From positions 2,600,001-2,664,000 of the forward strand of contig NZ_CP080327.1 in NCBI RefSeq assembly GCF_019443285.1: a stretch of 64,000 bases of DNA. Direction: 5' to 3'. This DNA is from Aquisediminimonas profunda. Lineage in GTDB: Bacteria; Pseudomonadota; Alphaproteobacteria; Sphingomonadales; Sphingomonadaceae. Of the stretch, positions 36,238-45,205 are shown one piece after another. Position numbers and translations under genes: made by a program. Position 1 is the stretch's first letter. Every line of letters starts with the position of its first letter. The notes beneath the pieces were generated by a model, which made no database searches, was not told the DNA's origin, and was given only the letters and a program-made list of their open reading frames with translations.

Positions 36238-37326
36238 ATGAAGACGCGAACAAAGTGGCTCGTCGGAGTGATCTCCTTTTTCCTCCTGACAGTGTTGGGT
36301 ATTCGGATATTTCAACCTCAATTGGGTGAGCGTGCTTATAGGAATGCTGTAGAAAAGAGAGCAGGCCTTGATCGAACTGAAGGGCTACCCGACGGACTTT
36401 ATGTCGCCCTGTGCGGCACCGGTTCGCCCCTGCCGAACCCGAACCGCGCGGGGCCATGCAATGTAGTTATTGCAGGCAAGCGCATGTTTCTGGTCGATGC
36501 TGGCGAAGGATCAGCCCGCAACATTGCCTTGATGGGTCTCCCGGTTGGCCGCCTTGACGCTGCGTTCATCACCCACTTCCATTCCGATCATATCGACGGG
36601 TTGGGTCCAATAATGCTCATGCGTTGGACCGGTGCTGCAGCAAAAGCGCCGCTACCCGTATATGGACCAACTGGCATTGAACGAGTCATTGCTGGTTTCG
36701 ACGAGGCCTATGCGACCGACAATGGCTACCGTACAGCTCATCATGGGCCAGCAATCGCCCCTCCTGGGGGTGCAGGAGCAAAGGCCATGCCTTTTGCCTT
36801 GCCCGATGCAGGAAAGGGCGATTCAGTTATCGTCTATGAAGGAGACGGGCTGAGAGTCACCGCCATTCGGGTCGATCACGGACCTGTAAAGCCAGCCGTA
36901 GGCTACCGCTTCGATTATCGCGGCCGTTCGGTCGTATTCAGCGGTGACACCTCAAAATCTGAGGCGTTGATCGCAAGTGCCAAAGGCGCCGATCTGCTTG
37001 TGCATGAAGCACTGCAACCAAAGTTGGTTGGTCTTCTGACCACTGCGCTTGACGAAAAGGGCATCAAGAACACCGCCCAGATAACACGCGATATTATCAA
37101 CTACCACACAACACCGGAGCAGGCAGCGGATTCGGCAAGAGAAGCCGGCGTAAAGGAACTGGTATTCAACCATATTGTACCCGTGATTCCTTCTCCATTT
37201 TTTTATCCGGTTTTCCTGGGAGACGCGCCCAACCATTTCAAGGGACGAATGAGTGTTGGCGAAGATGGAATGTTGTTTATGCTCCCGGTTGGAAGCCAAA
37301 AAATCGAAAAGAAGAAACTGCTCTGA
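36238..37326 (+). CDS. Membrane-anchored MBL-fold hydrolase (RNase Z/arylsulfatase-like branch)
   Basis: 362 residues. An N-terminal uncleaved anchor (WLVGVISFFLLTVLGIRIF) is followed by a metallo-beta-lactamase domain in the ElaC-like branch: ALCGTGSPLPNPNRAGPC, THFHSDHIDGLG metal site, FSGDTSKSEALIASAKGAD, and LVFNHIVPVIPSPFFYP with a final His. The anchor puts the catalytic domain in the periplasm, so tRNA processing is unlikely; a phosphodiester or sulfate ester is more plausible. The neighbours give no clear clue. Confidence 0.85.
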   Translation: MKTRTKWLVGVISFFLLTVLGIRIFQPQLGERAYRNAVEKRAGLDRTEGLPDGLYVALCGTGSPLPNPNRAGPCNVVIAGKRMFLVDAGEGSARNIALMGLPVGRLDAAFITHFHSDHIDGLGPIMLMRWTGAAAKAPLPVYGPTGIERVIAGFDEAYATDNGYRTAHHGPAIAPPGGAGAKAMPFALPDAGKGDSVIVYEGDGLRVTAIRVDHGPVKPAVGYRFDYRGRSVVFSGDTSKSEALIASAKGADLLVHEALQPKLVGLLTTALDEKGIKNTAQITRDIINYHTTPEQAADSAREAGVKELVFNHIVPVIPSPFFYPVFLGDAPNHFKGRMSVGEDGMLFMLPVGSQKIEKKKLL

Positions 37327-37425
37327 TCCCGACACCCAATTTTACGAGGTTAAAAACAACGACGGGCAAATGTCCGCAAGGGTTTACTGGGCTATAATTA
37401 CGAGTACGGGAGAGGGAGATAATTT

Positions 37426-37932
37426 ATGTCCGATGAGGCGCAAAAGCCTGCACCGCCGACGCCGATGGTTGGCCTGATTATCACGATCGTTGTCATAGCT
37501 GTTATCGCCGGATGGATTTTTATTGGTCTGAAACTGCTTGGGATTTCCTCGTTCTTCGCGAGCTTCCTTTTCTTTTGGTACTGGGCCGCAGTCGAAGAAG
37601 CAGATTTGAAGCAATGGCCGCAGAGTGCGCTCGGCGCTCTGGTAGGCCTCGCGCTTGCCTGGCAATCTCACTGGCTTGCTGGAGAGTTCGGAACCCAGGG
37701 ATTGATCGCCGGGCTCATTGTAATCGTGATTGCGGTCTATATTCAGATCATGAATTGGGTGCCTTTGGCAATCAATCGGAGTGCGATGCTTTTTCTCACT
37801 GTTCTTGCGGCTCCCGTCATTTTGGACAAGCTTGATCCCGTTGAAATGTCTAAGGCCATTGCCCTGAGCGCGCTGTATTTTGGTGGTATTGTCAAACTGG
37901 TCACGATGTTCTCGCCGCCCAAAGGCAGTTGA
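37426..37932 (+). CDS. Hypothetical membrane protein
   Basis: 168 residues with five or so hydrophobic segments (MVGLIITIVVIAVIAGWIFI; FFASFLFFWYWAAVE; LGALVGLALAWQSHWLAG; LIAGLIVIVIAVYIQIMNWV; SAMLFLTVLAAPVIL). A short soluble N-terminus SDEAQKPAPPTP precedes. I do not recognise the family. SD-like GGGAGGGAG at about 37410-37418. Convergent with the thioredoxin-fold gene, with 12 bases between stops. Confidence 0.8.
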   Translation: MSDEAQKPAPPTPMVGLIITIVVIAVIAGWIFIGLKLLGISSFFASFLFFWYWAAVEEADLKQWPQSALGALVGLALAWQSHWLAGEFGTQGLIAGLIVIVIAVYIQIMNWVPLAINRSAMLFLTVLAAPVILDKLDPVEMSKAIALSALYFGGIVKLVTMFSPPKGS

Positions 37933-37944
37933 CAGGGCCAAAAA

Positions 37945-38595
37945 TCAGCGGCGGGTGAGCCCGTTCTGCTGCATCCGCCATATAAGTTGGTCAAAGCGAT
38001 CCTGGCCGAAAAACGGCTCATTATCAAAAACCATGAGCGGGACCCCATAATGCCCGCCTTCACGTTGTGCGTCCTGGTTCATGGAAATCTCTAAGTCGAG
38101 CCGGGCTGCTTCTTCATCGATCTGCTTGTCAAGAATGGCCAGATCCAGCCCCGCTCGTTCGGTTGCTTCTGCGAGATGATCTCCTTCATGCCAGCCTGCA
38201 ACGGCGCCGCTCCAAATAAGGCGACCAACCTGCTCAATGAACTCGAGGCCCCTGCCCCGCTCCACCGCCGCCATTCCCAGCCGGGTCAGGCGATAGATAT
38301 ATGGCTGCTCCTTCGGATAGGTCCGCGTCTGCGGATCCATTTGCACAGGATCCGGATTGGCCCAACGAAACGGGATTTCGAGAAATTGCGCACTGCGATG
38401 AATGTCTCTCGCAAAATAGCTGAACCAGAGCGGATCGCTATTGGCGAAAAATTCCGGCTGGCGGACAGCAATCGGATAAACTGGCCGCACGTTGCATTGG
38501 ACATCATATTCGTTCCGGAAAGCGACGATCCGGTCTGTCACCAGATAGGAATAGGGCGAACGAAATGACCAGAAGAGATCGAAACTCAGCGTCAT
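37945..38595 (-). CDS. DsbA-family/2-hydroxychromene-2-carboxylate isomerase-like protein
   Basis: 216 residues from ATG 38595 (MTLSFDLFWSFRSPYSYLVT). The FWSFRSPYSYL start and GHYGVPLMVFDNEPFFGQDR ending are characteristic of the thioredoxin-fold kappa-GST/HCCA isomerase group, where a Ser replaces the CxxC nucleophile (S in RSPYSY). These enzymes bind glutathione and isomerise or transfer on aromatic substrates. Translation is coupled to the DUF1330 gene (ATGA overlap). A longer frame upstream overlaps that gene and is rejected. Confidence 0.87.
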   Translation of the reverse strand: MTLSFDLFWSFRSPYSYLVTDRIVAFRNEYDVQCNVRPVYPIAVRQPEFFANSDPLWFSYFARDIHRSAQFLEIPFRWANPDPVQMDPQTRTYPKEQPYIYRLTRLGMAAVERGRGLEFIEQVGRLIWSGAVAGWHEGDHLAEATERAGLDLAILDKQIDEEAARLDLEISMNQDAQREGGHYGVPLMVFDNEPFFGQDRFDQLIWRMQQNGLTRR

Positions 38596-39005
38596 CCAAG
38601 TGTCCCCTTTGTCCTGATGTTCAATTGACCTTGCAGTCCTGCGGAACGGTGCCGAGCAATTTCCTGATACTTCGGACTCTGGATCATCGCCATCATGGCG
38701 GCGCGAGATGGATATTCGGCCAACGCGATCATATCCCACAACTCCTCTACTTCACCAAGCAAAAGGCCGGTTACGGGTCCTGCATATCCAGTCTTGCCGC
38801 CGACAGCTTCAACATGCGCCCGAACTGCCTTGCCATAGCGTGCGTATGCCTCGGCGCCGGTCAAATGTGAATCGGTGCCGTCCGGATATTCGGCATTCGC
38901 TTTGAATTTCAGAAGATTGACCATCACGAATGGGCCGTCTTCTGCACCGGAAAAAAATGCTGCAGCCTGTTCTACGTCAGGGACGACCTTGTTTGTGACC
39001 TTCAT
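38592..39005 (-). CDS. DUF1330-like (dimeric alpha/beta barrel) protein
   Basis: 137 residues from ATG 39005 (MKVTNKVVPD). The core GPFVMVNLLKFKANAEYPDG, AYARYGKAVRAHVEAVGG and WDMIALAEYPSRAAMMAMIQ fits the DUF1330/NIPSNAP-like ferredoxin fold, commonly small dimers of unknown or isomerase-like function. Its stop overlaps the glutathione-isomerase-like start, so the two are made together. An in-frame TTG two codons upstream is not favoured. Confidence 0.85.
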   Translation of the reverse strand: MKVTNKVVPDVEQAAAFFSGAEDGPFVMVNLLKFKANAEYPDGTDSHLTGAEAYARYGKAVRAHVEAVGGKTGYAGPVTGLLLGEVEELWDMIALAEYPSRAAMMAMIQSPKYQEIARHRSAGLQGQLNIRTKGTLG

Positions 39006-39146
39006 GTCCAACTCCCGAAATTTAACGACACTTGCGATGCCATATTATTGCTGCCTGTCAACTATTGTAGCAGTTTCTGCAGGGTCTCCTGATTGACTCT
39101 TTCCCGATTCAGGCGCCAATTTGTCGCCAGCATAAGGGTGGCTTCC

Positions 39147-40448
39147 ATGAATTCATTTGTCAGGAATGGTTGGCGCAAGCGTCTCAAGGCCAGTTTCGCT
39201 GTGGTTAGTTTGCTGCTTCTATCAGGTGGCGGCATCGCGCAGGGCGTTGACCCCGAAGATGAAGCGGATGTTTCCGACTTTTGCGAAGCCTCTGACTCCC
39301 CATTGGAGAATGTGACAAGCGACCAACAGGTTGCCGAAGATGAAAACGACGAAACGCTCGATCTTGATTGCGTCGACCCACAAGATCTTCAGGAAGACGG
39401 AGATGTTAACGATGACGCGATCCGCGAAGACCCGAGTTTGACCCCGGCTGGATATGAGTGGGTCGTCGTCGACGATGACGACGGTCAGGCAGACATAGCA
39501 GGTGACGGGGTTTTTGATGAGGATGAAATTCCTACGATGAAGCTGAGACCGATAGGTCAGGCAGAATCACCGGGAGAGCCGACCATGTTCAGCGCCGGCA
39601 GCTTTGTCGTTCCGGAAAACGGGATGCCGTTCATGGCAGAATTGTTCAACGGCGCTCCGCCTGAAAATTTCGCCAATTTCCCAGTAAATGGTGACAAGGT
39701 CACGCAAGCTCTATTCCGACATGCATGCGGAGGCGCGCTGATTGCCCGCTTCTGGATTGTCACTGCGGCTCATTGCGTCAAACCTGACGGACAATGGGAA
39801 TCCGAAGGCCAGCGGCAAGCTTTCTTCAAAAGATACTTCAAGGTCAAACTCGGCGCCGAGGATCTGGTTGAAAGTTCCGCCATGGTCTACAGCATTGATA
39901 GGGTTTTCGTGCACAACGATTTCACACCCAAACCGATTGCGAATGACATCGCGCTTATACACCTGGTTCCCGACAGCCGCCCTCGCAATCCGGTCGAGAT
40001 CAAGTCGGTTGCACTGCACATTGGACCTAACCTTCCACCAGAGACGCCAGTGACGTCAACAGGATGGGGCAAAATGCAGTCGAGTGACCAATTTCCTGCG
40101 ACGATCTTCAATCGAGCAATCAAGCTGCAGACTACGGATCTGAACGGTTGTCCAAGGCAGGCCGGAATGGCTCGGCTTTCAAAGGTCGTCTGTGCGCGCG
40201 CCGACGGCAAGAAGATGTGCAAGGGCGATAGTGGAAGCCCGCTAATCCTGACGAACGGCCGAGTGCCAAGAATCGTTGGGGTCGTAAGCTGGGGGTTGAG
40301 CACCGACAAGAATTGCGGCCCATCAGGACAGCCCGGCGTCTATACCGAAATAGAAGCGTTTGCATCCTGGATCTGCAAAATCATGGGTCAAGACAGTGAT
40401 GCTAGCGCATGTGCCAAACTGACGACGCCGGCGGCCCTGCGGCAGTGA
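39147..40448 (+). CDS. Secreted S1-family serine protease with acidic N-terminal linker
   Basis: 433 residues from ATG 39147. Signal peptide (FAVVSLLLLSGGGIAQ), then about 120 residues very rich in Asp/Glu (DENDETLDLDCVDPQDL, VVVDDDDGQADIAGDG), then a chymotrypsin-fold domain with His209 (TAAHC), Asp267 (NDIALI) and Ser362 (KGDSGSP). The residue that aligns with trypsin Asp189 is Lys356, so the S1 pocket should not favour Lys/Arg. Cys residues support disulfides. Secreted or periplasmic; the acidic part may bind calcium or act as a propeptide (inference). Confidence 0.9.
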   Translation: MNSFVRNGWRKRLKASFAVVSLLLLSGGGIAQGVDPEDEADVSDFCEASDSPLENVTSDQQVAEDENDETLDLDCVDPQDLQEDGDVNDDAIREDPSLTPAGYEWVVVDDDDGQADIAGDGVFDEDEIPTMKLRPIGQAESPGEPTMFSAGSFVVPENGMPFMAELFNGAPPENFANFPVNGDKVTQALFRHACGGALIARFWIVTAAHCVKPDGQWESEGQRQAFFKRYFKVKLGAEDLVESSAMVYSIDRVFVHNDFTPKPIANDIALIHLVPDSRPRNPVEIKSVALHIGPNLPPETPVTSTGWGKMQSSDQFPATIFNRAIKLQTTDLNGCPRQAGMARLSKVVCARADGKKMCKGDSGSPLILTNGRVPRIVGVVSWGLSTDKNCGPSGQPGVYTEIEAFASWICKIMGQDSDASACAKLTTPAALRQ

Positions 40449-40489
40449 GTTGTGCTGCCAAAGGCGCAACCGGCGCGTCGTTAACGCTA

Positions 40490-40762
40490 TCAGTTAGCAG
40501 TTGTTGTATTAGTCGTCTGCGTTGCGGCAGGATCTCCGCCCTCGGCAGATGACTTGCTCGGAATAATCCCCGGACCGCTGCTCGACATTTCCGCTACGCC
40601 GCTGTTGTTGACATCAGCAGGTGTTGCGGCGTCCATCGCGTTGTCCGTGGCAGCTGTAGCGGCATTGTCTGTCGCTTCCGCTGCAGGCGTTTCAGCCTTG
40701 TTGCAAGCTGTAAGAAACAATGGTGCAGCAAGAAGCATAGTCGCAGTTTTAAGAACACCCAT
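40490..40762 (-). CDS. Small Ala/Thr-rich lipoprotein
   Basis: 90 residues from ATG 40762. Signal peptide type II with lipobox LTAC (LLAAPLFLTACNKAE). The rest is low complexity, Ala/Thr/Asn/Asp rich (ATDNAATAATDNAMDAAT), ending QTTNTTTAN, with no domain. Such lipoproteins are common and poorly characterised in sphingomonads. An upstream in-frame extension overlaps the TIR gene end and lacks a signal peptide, so the shorter start is used. Between the convergent protease and the TIR-TPR gene. Confidence 0.8.
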   Translation of the reverse strand: MGVLKTATMLLAAPLFLTACNKAETPAAEATDNAATAATDNAMDAATPADVNNSGVAEMSSSGPGIIPSKSSAEGGDPAATQTTNTTTAN

Positions 40763-40794
40763 TTCCGGTCCCCCTTTGTTGAACACCTTGCATC

Positions 40795-42753
40795 CTAATC
40801 GAAGCCCACTTGCTTTAGCAATCGGATAAATCTCGGGTTTTGACGCAGCGGATCGAGCATGGGATCGTTGCGCATATTCGTAATACCGGTATCCCCGATC
40901 CTTGCGGCCTCCTCGAGTTTTTCGAGAGCGCCGGGCAGTTCTCCCCACTGGCTCTTAACTTGAGCTTGTTGATAGGATGCACCCTCGCCTCGATCTGACG
41001 TAAGACGTTTCAGCGCGTCTTGCGCTTCCGCTTCATTGCCCAATTTGCGGGCGACGATGGCAATGGCCGGCAAGCGCAGCACATCGAGCGGCTCAAGCAA
41101 ATACTCAGCACGGGCATCCTGGAATTTGTTCAGCGCGAAATAGCAATTGCCAATCGAGGCATGCGCAAATGGCAGCTTGGAATTCAGCTCCAGTGCCTTT
41201 TTGTATAGTGGGATCGCCTGCGCAAATCGACGCGCCGAATACTGCACAAAACCCGCCGAATTATACATCGCCGGATTGAGTGGATCGAGCTTCAGAGCAC
41301 GGGACATAGACTCTGTTGCCTCGTTGAACCGACCGACAGCCGAACAGAATGTTGCAAACCTGGCCAATACATTTGCATCACCCGGTCCCAATCGACGCGA
41401 CACCTCAAAAGGCTGTCTTGCGCCCCTGAAGTCGAGCTTGCCCTGGAAAAGAACCACGCCCAGGGTCGATTGTGCATCTGCGTAGCGCGGTGCAAGCGAG
41501 ACCGCCTTACGCGCTGCCGCTTCTGCTTCTCCGTAAAGAGCAATAAATTGATCAGCTGTGGCATATTGATTGGCAATGGACGTCAGGGAGCGGGCACGAG
41601 CCGAATAGGCTGCGGCATATTTGGGGTCCTCAGCAATGGCAGCATCAAACTGAGCCAATGCTTCGCGATAGGTCTTTTCGTCAGCATGGAGGCTATAGAG
41701 TGCCTTTCCACGCAAATAGGCATCGAACGCCGCCACGTTGTGCGTGCCACCTGAGGTTGGAGCTTCTAGATTTGGTGCTTGGCCGCCGTCTGCTGCAACC
41801 TCCTCAACCAGCGCACTCGCTACAGCGTTTGCGATTTCACTTTGAACCGCGAAAATGTCTTTGATGGTTCTATCGAAACTGTTCGCCCATCGGCTGAAAC
41901 CCGTCGTCCCGTCGATCAATTCGGCTGCAATTCGTACCACGTCACCCGAACGTCGGACGCTTCCTTCAAGAAGAAATGCCACGCCAAGTCTTCGCGCAAC
42001 CGTTTTTGCATCTTCAACATGGTCTCGAAATTTTATCGATGACGTAGGTGCGGCGACCTTCAGCAACGAAATTCGCGCAAGCGCCGACCTCATTTCTTCA
42101 GACAATCCGTCGGAGAAATAGGATTGATCAGCACTTCCGCTCAGATTCTTGAATGGAATAACGGCCACACTGTTCCCATCAACATGGCTGCCAAACAGGC
42201 CAAACTTCCAAGCACCAAAGCCTAACAGTGTTGCGGACACCGCAATACCACCACCAGCAGCGAACATTGCACGCCTGCTCAAGCCTTGCCTGGTCGGTTG
42301 CAAGACGCGCGCTGGTGCGTCTGCCTGGCCTGCAACGACACCTATGGCCCGCAAAAGATTCGAAATCTCGGCAGCCGCAGGCGAACCGCGCCACTTGGAC
42401 AAATCCAACAACTGATACTGGCGAAATCCCAAGGGTGGGAATGTGCCATCCAGAGTCACGGGGACCAATTTTCCGCGCTCACGACCGCGCGTCGCCTCAT
42501 CGAGCACCCAATGCGAAGCAACCGAGGTTTTGGACCAAAGGACAACTACAGCGTCAGCCCCTTCAAGTTCATCTTCTGTCGTTGTTGAAAAAGCTACCCC
42601 GCCGTCCAGCAGTCCATCCCACCAAACCCGGTAACCTGCAGTCTCCAAGGCTTTGATGATCGGCTCCGCACGAACCCGATCCTGACGCGTATAGCTTAGA
42701 AAAATTCGGGTCGGCGTTTGACCTTGATCCTTTGGTGAAACCTCAATGGTCAT
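40795..42753 (-). CDS. TIR domain - membrane helix - FlgO-like - TPR protein
   Basis: 652 residues. TIR domain at about 14-135 (RIFLSYTRQDRVRAEPIIKA; YRVWWDG) with the NADase-type glutamate E86 in SHWVLDEA; a single membrane helix at about 163-186; a FlgO/TolB-like domain about 195-320 (SVAVIPFKNLSGSADQSYFS, LLEGSVRRSGDVVRIAAELI); then TPR repeats to the end. TIR would be cytoplasmic and the sensor part extracytoplasmic. It resembles proteins whose N-terminus is a cyclase or HTH in other bacteria. No partner typical of Thoeris-type defence is adjacent. Confidence 0.88.
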   Translation of the reverse strand: MTIEVSPKDQGQTPTRIFLSYTRQDRVRAEPIIKALETAGYRVWWDGLLDGGVAFSTTTEDELEGADAVVVLWSKTSVASHWVLDEATRGRERGKLVPVTLDGTFPPLGFRQYQLLDLSKWRGSPAAAEISNLLRAIGVVAGQADAPARVLQPTRQGLSRRAMFAAGGGIAVSATLLGFGAWKFGLFGSHVDGNSVAVIPFKNLSGSADQSYFSDGLSEEMRSALARISLLKVAAPTSSIKFRDHVEDAKTVARRLGVAFLLEGSVRRSGDVVRIAAELIDGTTGFSRWANSFDRTIKDIFAVQSEIANAVASALVEEVAADGGQAPNLEAPTSGGTHNVAAFDAYLRGKALYSLHADEKTYREALAQFDAAIAEDPKYAAAYSARARSLTSIANQYATADQFIALYGEAEAAARKAVSLAPRYADAQSTLGVVLFQGKLDFRGARQPFEVSRRLGPGDANVLARFATFCSAVGRFNEATESMSRALKLDPLNPAMYNSAGFVQYSARRFAQAIPLYKKALELNSKLPFAHASIGNCYFALNKFQDARAEYLLEPLDVLRLPAIAIVARKLGNEAEAQDALKRLTSDRGEGASYQQAQVKSQWGELPGALEKLEEAARIGDTGITNMRNDPMLDPLRQNPRFIRLLKQVGFD

Positions 42754-42899
42754 TGCGTTGTCATTTTCCCGTTAGCTGGGGAGCAACCCGACGCGATACA
42801 TCCACCCGAGAACGAGCGATGCCGGCGATGGTAAGGGAGTTTAAGCCCGGAGACAACCGAGGCGCGACCGCCATCAATCAGAATTTCCAAATTAAAACA

Positions 42900-45197
42900 A
42901 TGCTCACCAGTGTCGTAAATGCATTTACCGGCAAAGCGGGAGCAGTCGAAATTTCTGTCCAGACCAAGATCGTGAGATTGGCACATGGAGCCGATCGCAA
43001 ACTCGCGCTGAGGATCACTGCGATCCTCATGGGACTTGCGATCGCAGTGATTATCGGCGCCGTGTATGCAGGAATAGCCATGAATTCGGCTGCATTGAGC
43101 ATTGAATCCGGAATCATCGAAAAAGAGATCGACCGCATTGTTGTCAAAACGCTCGATGAGCAGAAGAGCGTTGCCTTGTGGGACGAGCCGCTCGAACGCA
43201 TACCAAGGAAGGACCTTGGGTGGATTGACGAAGAAATTGGAAGTTACCTTACGGGTACTTACGGCCATGATCTTGTCATCATTCAGGATGGCACTGGGCA
43301 TATCATCTATCAGCACGAAAGAATCCCGGGCACTCTTTCTGCCACTCAGGCAATTGCCGCTGCAGATCCTATTCTAAACGAGATTCGCGGCGGTGCGCGC
43401 CGGCATTGGACTAAGCGCGATGGCAATTTTGCCTCTCAAGAATCCACCGATGGCGCTCTTGAAGGTGCAGCGACTTTGCGCGCGGGTGCCAATATCCTGC
43501 AGTTCGCAGGCGAGCCGGCAGTTGTTAGTGCCATGACCTTTACGCCAACGACCAATCTGAAGCTCCGGAGTGCAAATCCACCGATCATTATCTCCGTCAA
43601 GCGCCTGAACGCCCAACGTCTTGCAAAGATTGGAAACGACATAAATGTTTCAGATCTTCGGCTTGTTGTCGGCAGTTCCGCCGCGGATGATGGGCTCATT
43701 GAGTTGGAAGCCGACAATGGCAAGTCCATTGGTTCACTTGCCTGGAAGCAGCAAATGCCTGGCAAGGCGTTCTTGTCCTACTTGTTGCCGGTGCTTCTCC
43801 TCCTGACGGTCAGCTGTGTGCTGGCAGGGCATTATTTTGTCGGCAAGATCACAATGCTGGCTGGCCGCTTGCGGTTCACGGCAGAGGAAGCGAGGCGGCT
43901 CGCCTATGAAGATCAGGTAAGCAAGCTGCCAAATCGTCGCGCGTTTCATGACCGACTTAAGCAACAATGCGCGGGCGAGGCGCGACCATTTGTTGTAGCG
44001 CTCGTTGACATCGATCGATTCAAAGAGATCAATGACACCTATGGTCATGAGACCGGGGACCGCCTGATCGAGGCCGTCAGCGAGCGGCTTAAAGATGAAA
44101 TTGGCGGTGACGGGATTGTGGCGCGTCTGGGCGGAGATGAATTCGCCGTCATGACCTCGCCGCGCGTAGATTGCGACGCGAGCAGCCTGAAACGGCGCCT
44201 AGGAAAACTGTTCGAGGCGCCCTTCCAACTCGGGCCCTATAGGATCCTCTCATCGGCTTCGCTTGGAATCTATGCAGTAACACGTCCCGATGCCAAGCCG
44301 ACTGACGTTCTGCGCAATGCAGATACTGCTCTTTACGAGGCCAAATCGCGCGGCCGACGTCAAGGTGTCATCTACTCTTCGCAAATGTCTAACGCGGCTC
44401 GGGCAAGGCGTTTGATCGAGCGGGATTTGCAAGATGCAATAGAAAATGGCGACCTTTACATGGCTTACCAGCCTGTTCATGCCATTGGTTCAAATAATGG
44501 CAATGAGGTGGAAGCGCTTATTCGATGGCGTCACCCACAGCTGGGTGAACTGGCACCAGAGGCCTTTGTTCAGGTTGCCGAACAGTCGAATCTGATTGTG
44601 GCATTGGGCCAGAAGGTTTTCGGGATGGTGCTGCAGCAACTCAAAAAATGGCCAGACATGCATGTCTCCATAAACTTGTCTCCGCGCGAACTGCGTTCCA
44701 ACGAGCTGCTTCGCTTCGTGCGAAACGGGTGCCGCGAACATGGCATTGCCCCCAATCGGATCACCTTCGAAATCACCGAAGGCATTGCAATCGATGACAG
44801 CGGCAAGGCCAACCTCATCTTGCAATCGCTGCGTGCAATCGGCTTTCGCGTCGCGCTCGATGATTTCGGGACAGGGTATGCCTCGCTCTCCTTCCTTCAG
44901 ACCTTCCCGCTTGATCGTGTCAAGCTGGACCGGTCCCTCCTTGGTGGAGCGGAAGCGGACAAGCGAGCAATTGCGGTATTCGAAGGCGCGATTGCCATCG
45001 GTCGACAGTTGGGCCTTGAGGTCGTCGCGGAAGGCATAGAATCCGAAGAGCAGTTCAACCTTGCTCAAAGGGCCGGATGTACCCACCTTCAGGGCTACCT
45101 GCTTTCTCCGCCACTCCTTGCGCATGAGGTCGAGCAGTATTTTGGCATTCAGGATTCGGATATGGGCTGGTCGCCGTACAACAGGCTTAAAGCCTGA
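42900..45197 (+). CDS. CHASE4-GGDEF-EAL cyclic-di-GMP protein
   Basis: 765 residues from ATG 42900. First membrane helix (ITAILMGLAIAVIIGAVYAG), periplasmic CHASE4-like sensor (VALWDEPLERIPRKDLGW), second helix (LLPVLLLLTVSCVLAGHYF), then GGDEF domain with intact RLGGDEFAV and EAL domain with EALIRW, FEITEG, DDFGTGYASLSF and VVAEGIESEEQ all intact. So both synthesis and hydrolysis of c-di-GMP are possible; I see no RxxD inhibitory site at the usual place. In-frame ATGs at 42819 and 42828 are alternative starts. Divergent from the TIR-TPR gene. Confidence 0.92.
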   Translation: MLTSVVNAFTGKAGAVEISVQTKIVRLAHGADRKLALRITAILMGLAIAVIIGAVYAGIAMNSAALSIESGIIEKEIDRIVVKTLDEQKSVALWDEPLERIPRKDLGWIDEEIGSYLTGTYGHDLVIIQDGTGHIIYQHERIPGTLSATQAIAAADPILNEIRGGARRHWTKRDGNFASQESTDGALEGAATLRAGANILQFAGEPAVVSAMTFTPTTNLKLRSANPPIIISVKRLNAQRLAKIGNDINVSDLRLVVGSSAADDGLIELEADNGKSIGSLAWKQQMPGKAFLSYLLPVLLLLTVSCVLAGHYFVGKITMLAGRLRFTAEEARRLAYEDQVSKLPNRRAFHDRLKQQCAGEARPFVVALVDIDRFKEINDTYGHETGDRLIEAVSERLKDEIGGDGIVARLGGDEFAVMTSPRVDCDASSLKRRLGKLFEAPFQLGPYRILSSASLGIYAVTRPDAKPTDVLRNADTALYEAKSRGRRQGVIYSSQMSNAARARRLIERDLQDAIENGDLYMAYQPVHAIGSNNGNEVEALIRWRHPQLGELAPEAFVQVAEQSNLIVALGQKVFGMVLQQLKKWPDMHVSINLSPRELRSNELLRFVRNGCREHGIAPNRITFEITEGIAIDDSGKANLILQSLRAIGFRVALDDFGTGYASLSFLQTFPLDRVKLDRSLLGGAEADKRAIAVFEGAIAIGRQLGLEVVAEGIESEEQFNLAQRAGCTHLQGYLLSPPLLAHEVEQYFGIQDSDMGWSPYNRLKA

Positions 45198-45205
45198 TCC
45201 TTGAA

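Noticed and set aside
40795-45197. TIR protein plus GGDEF-EAL as an anti-phage defence system
   Set aside because: No ThsA-like effector, nuclease or other defence gene is near, and the GGDEF-EAL protein looks like an ordinary sensor; the pairing is divergent, not operonic.
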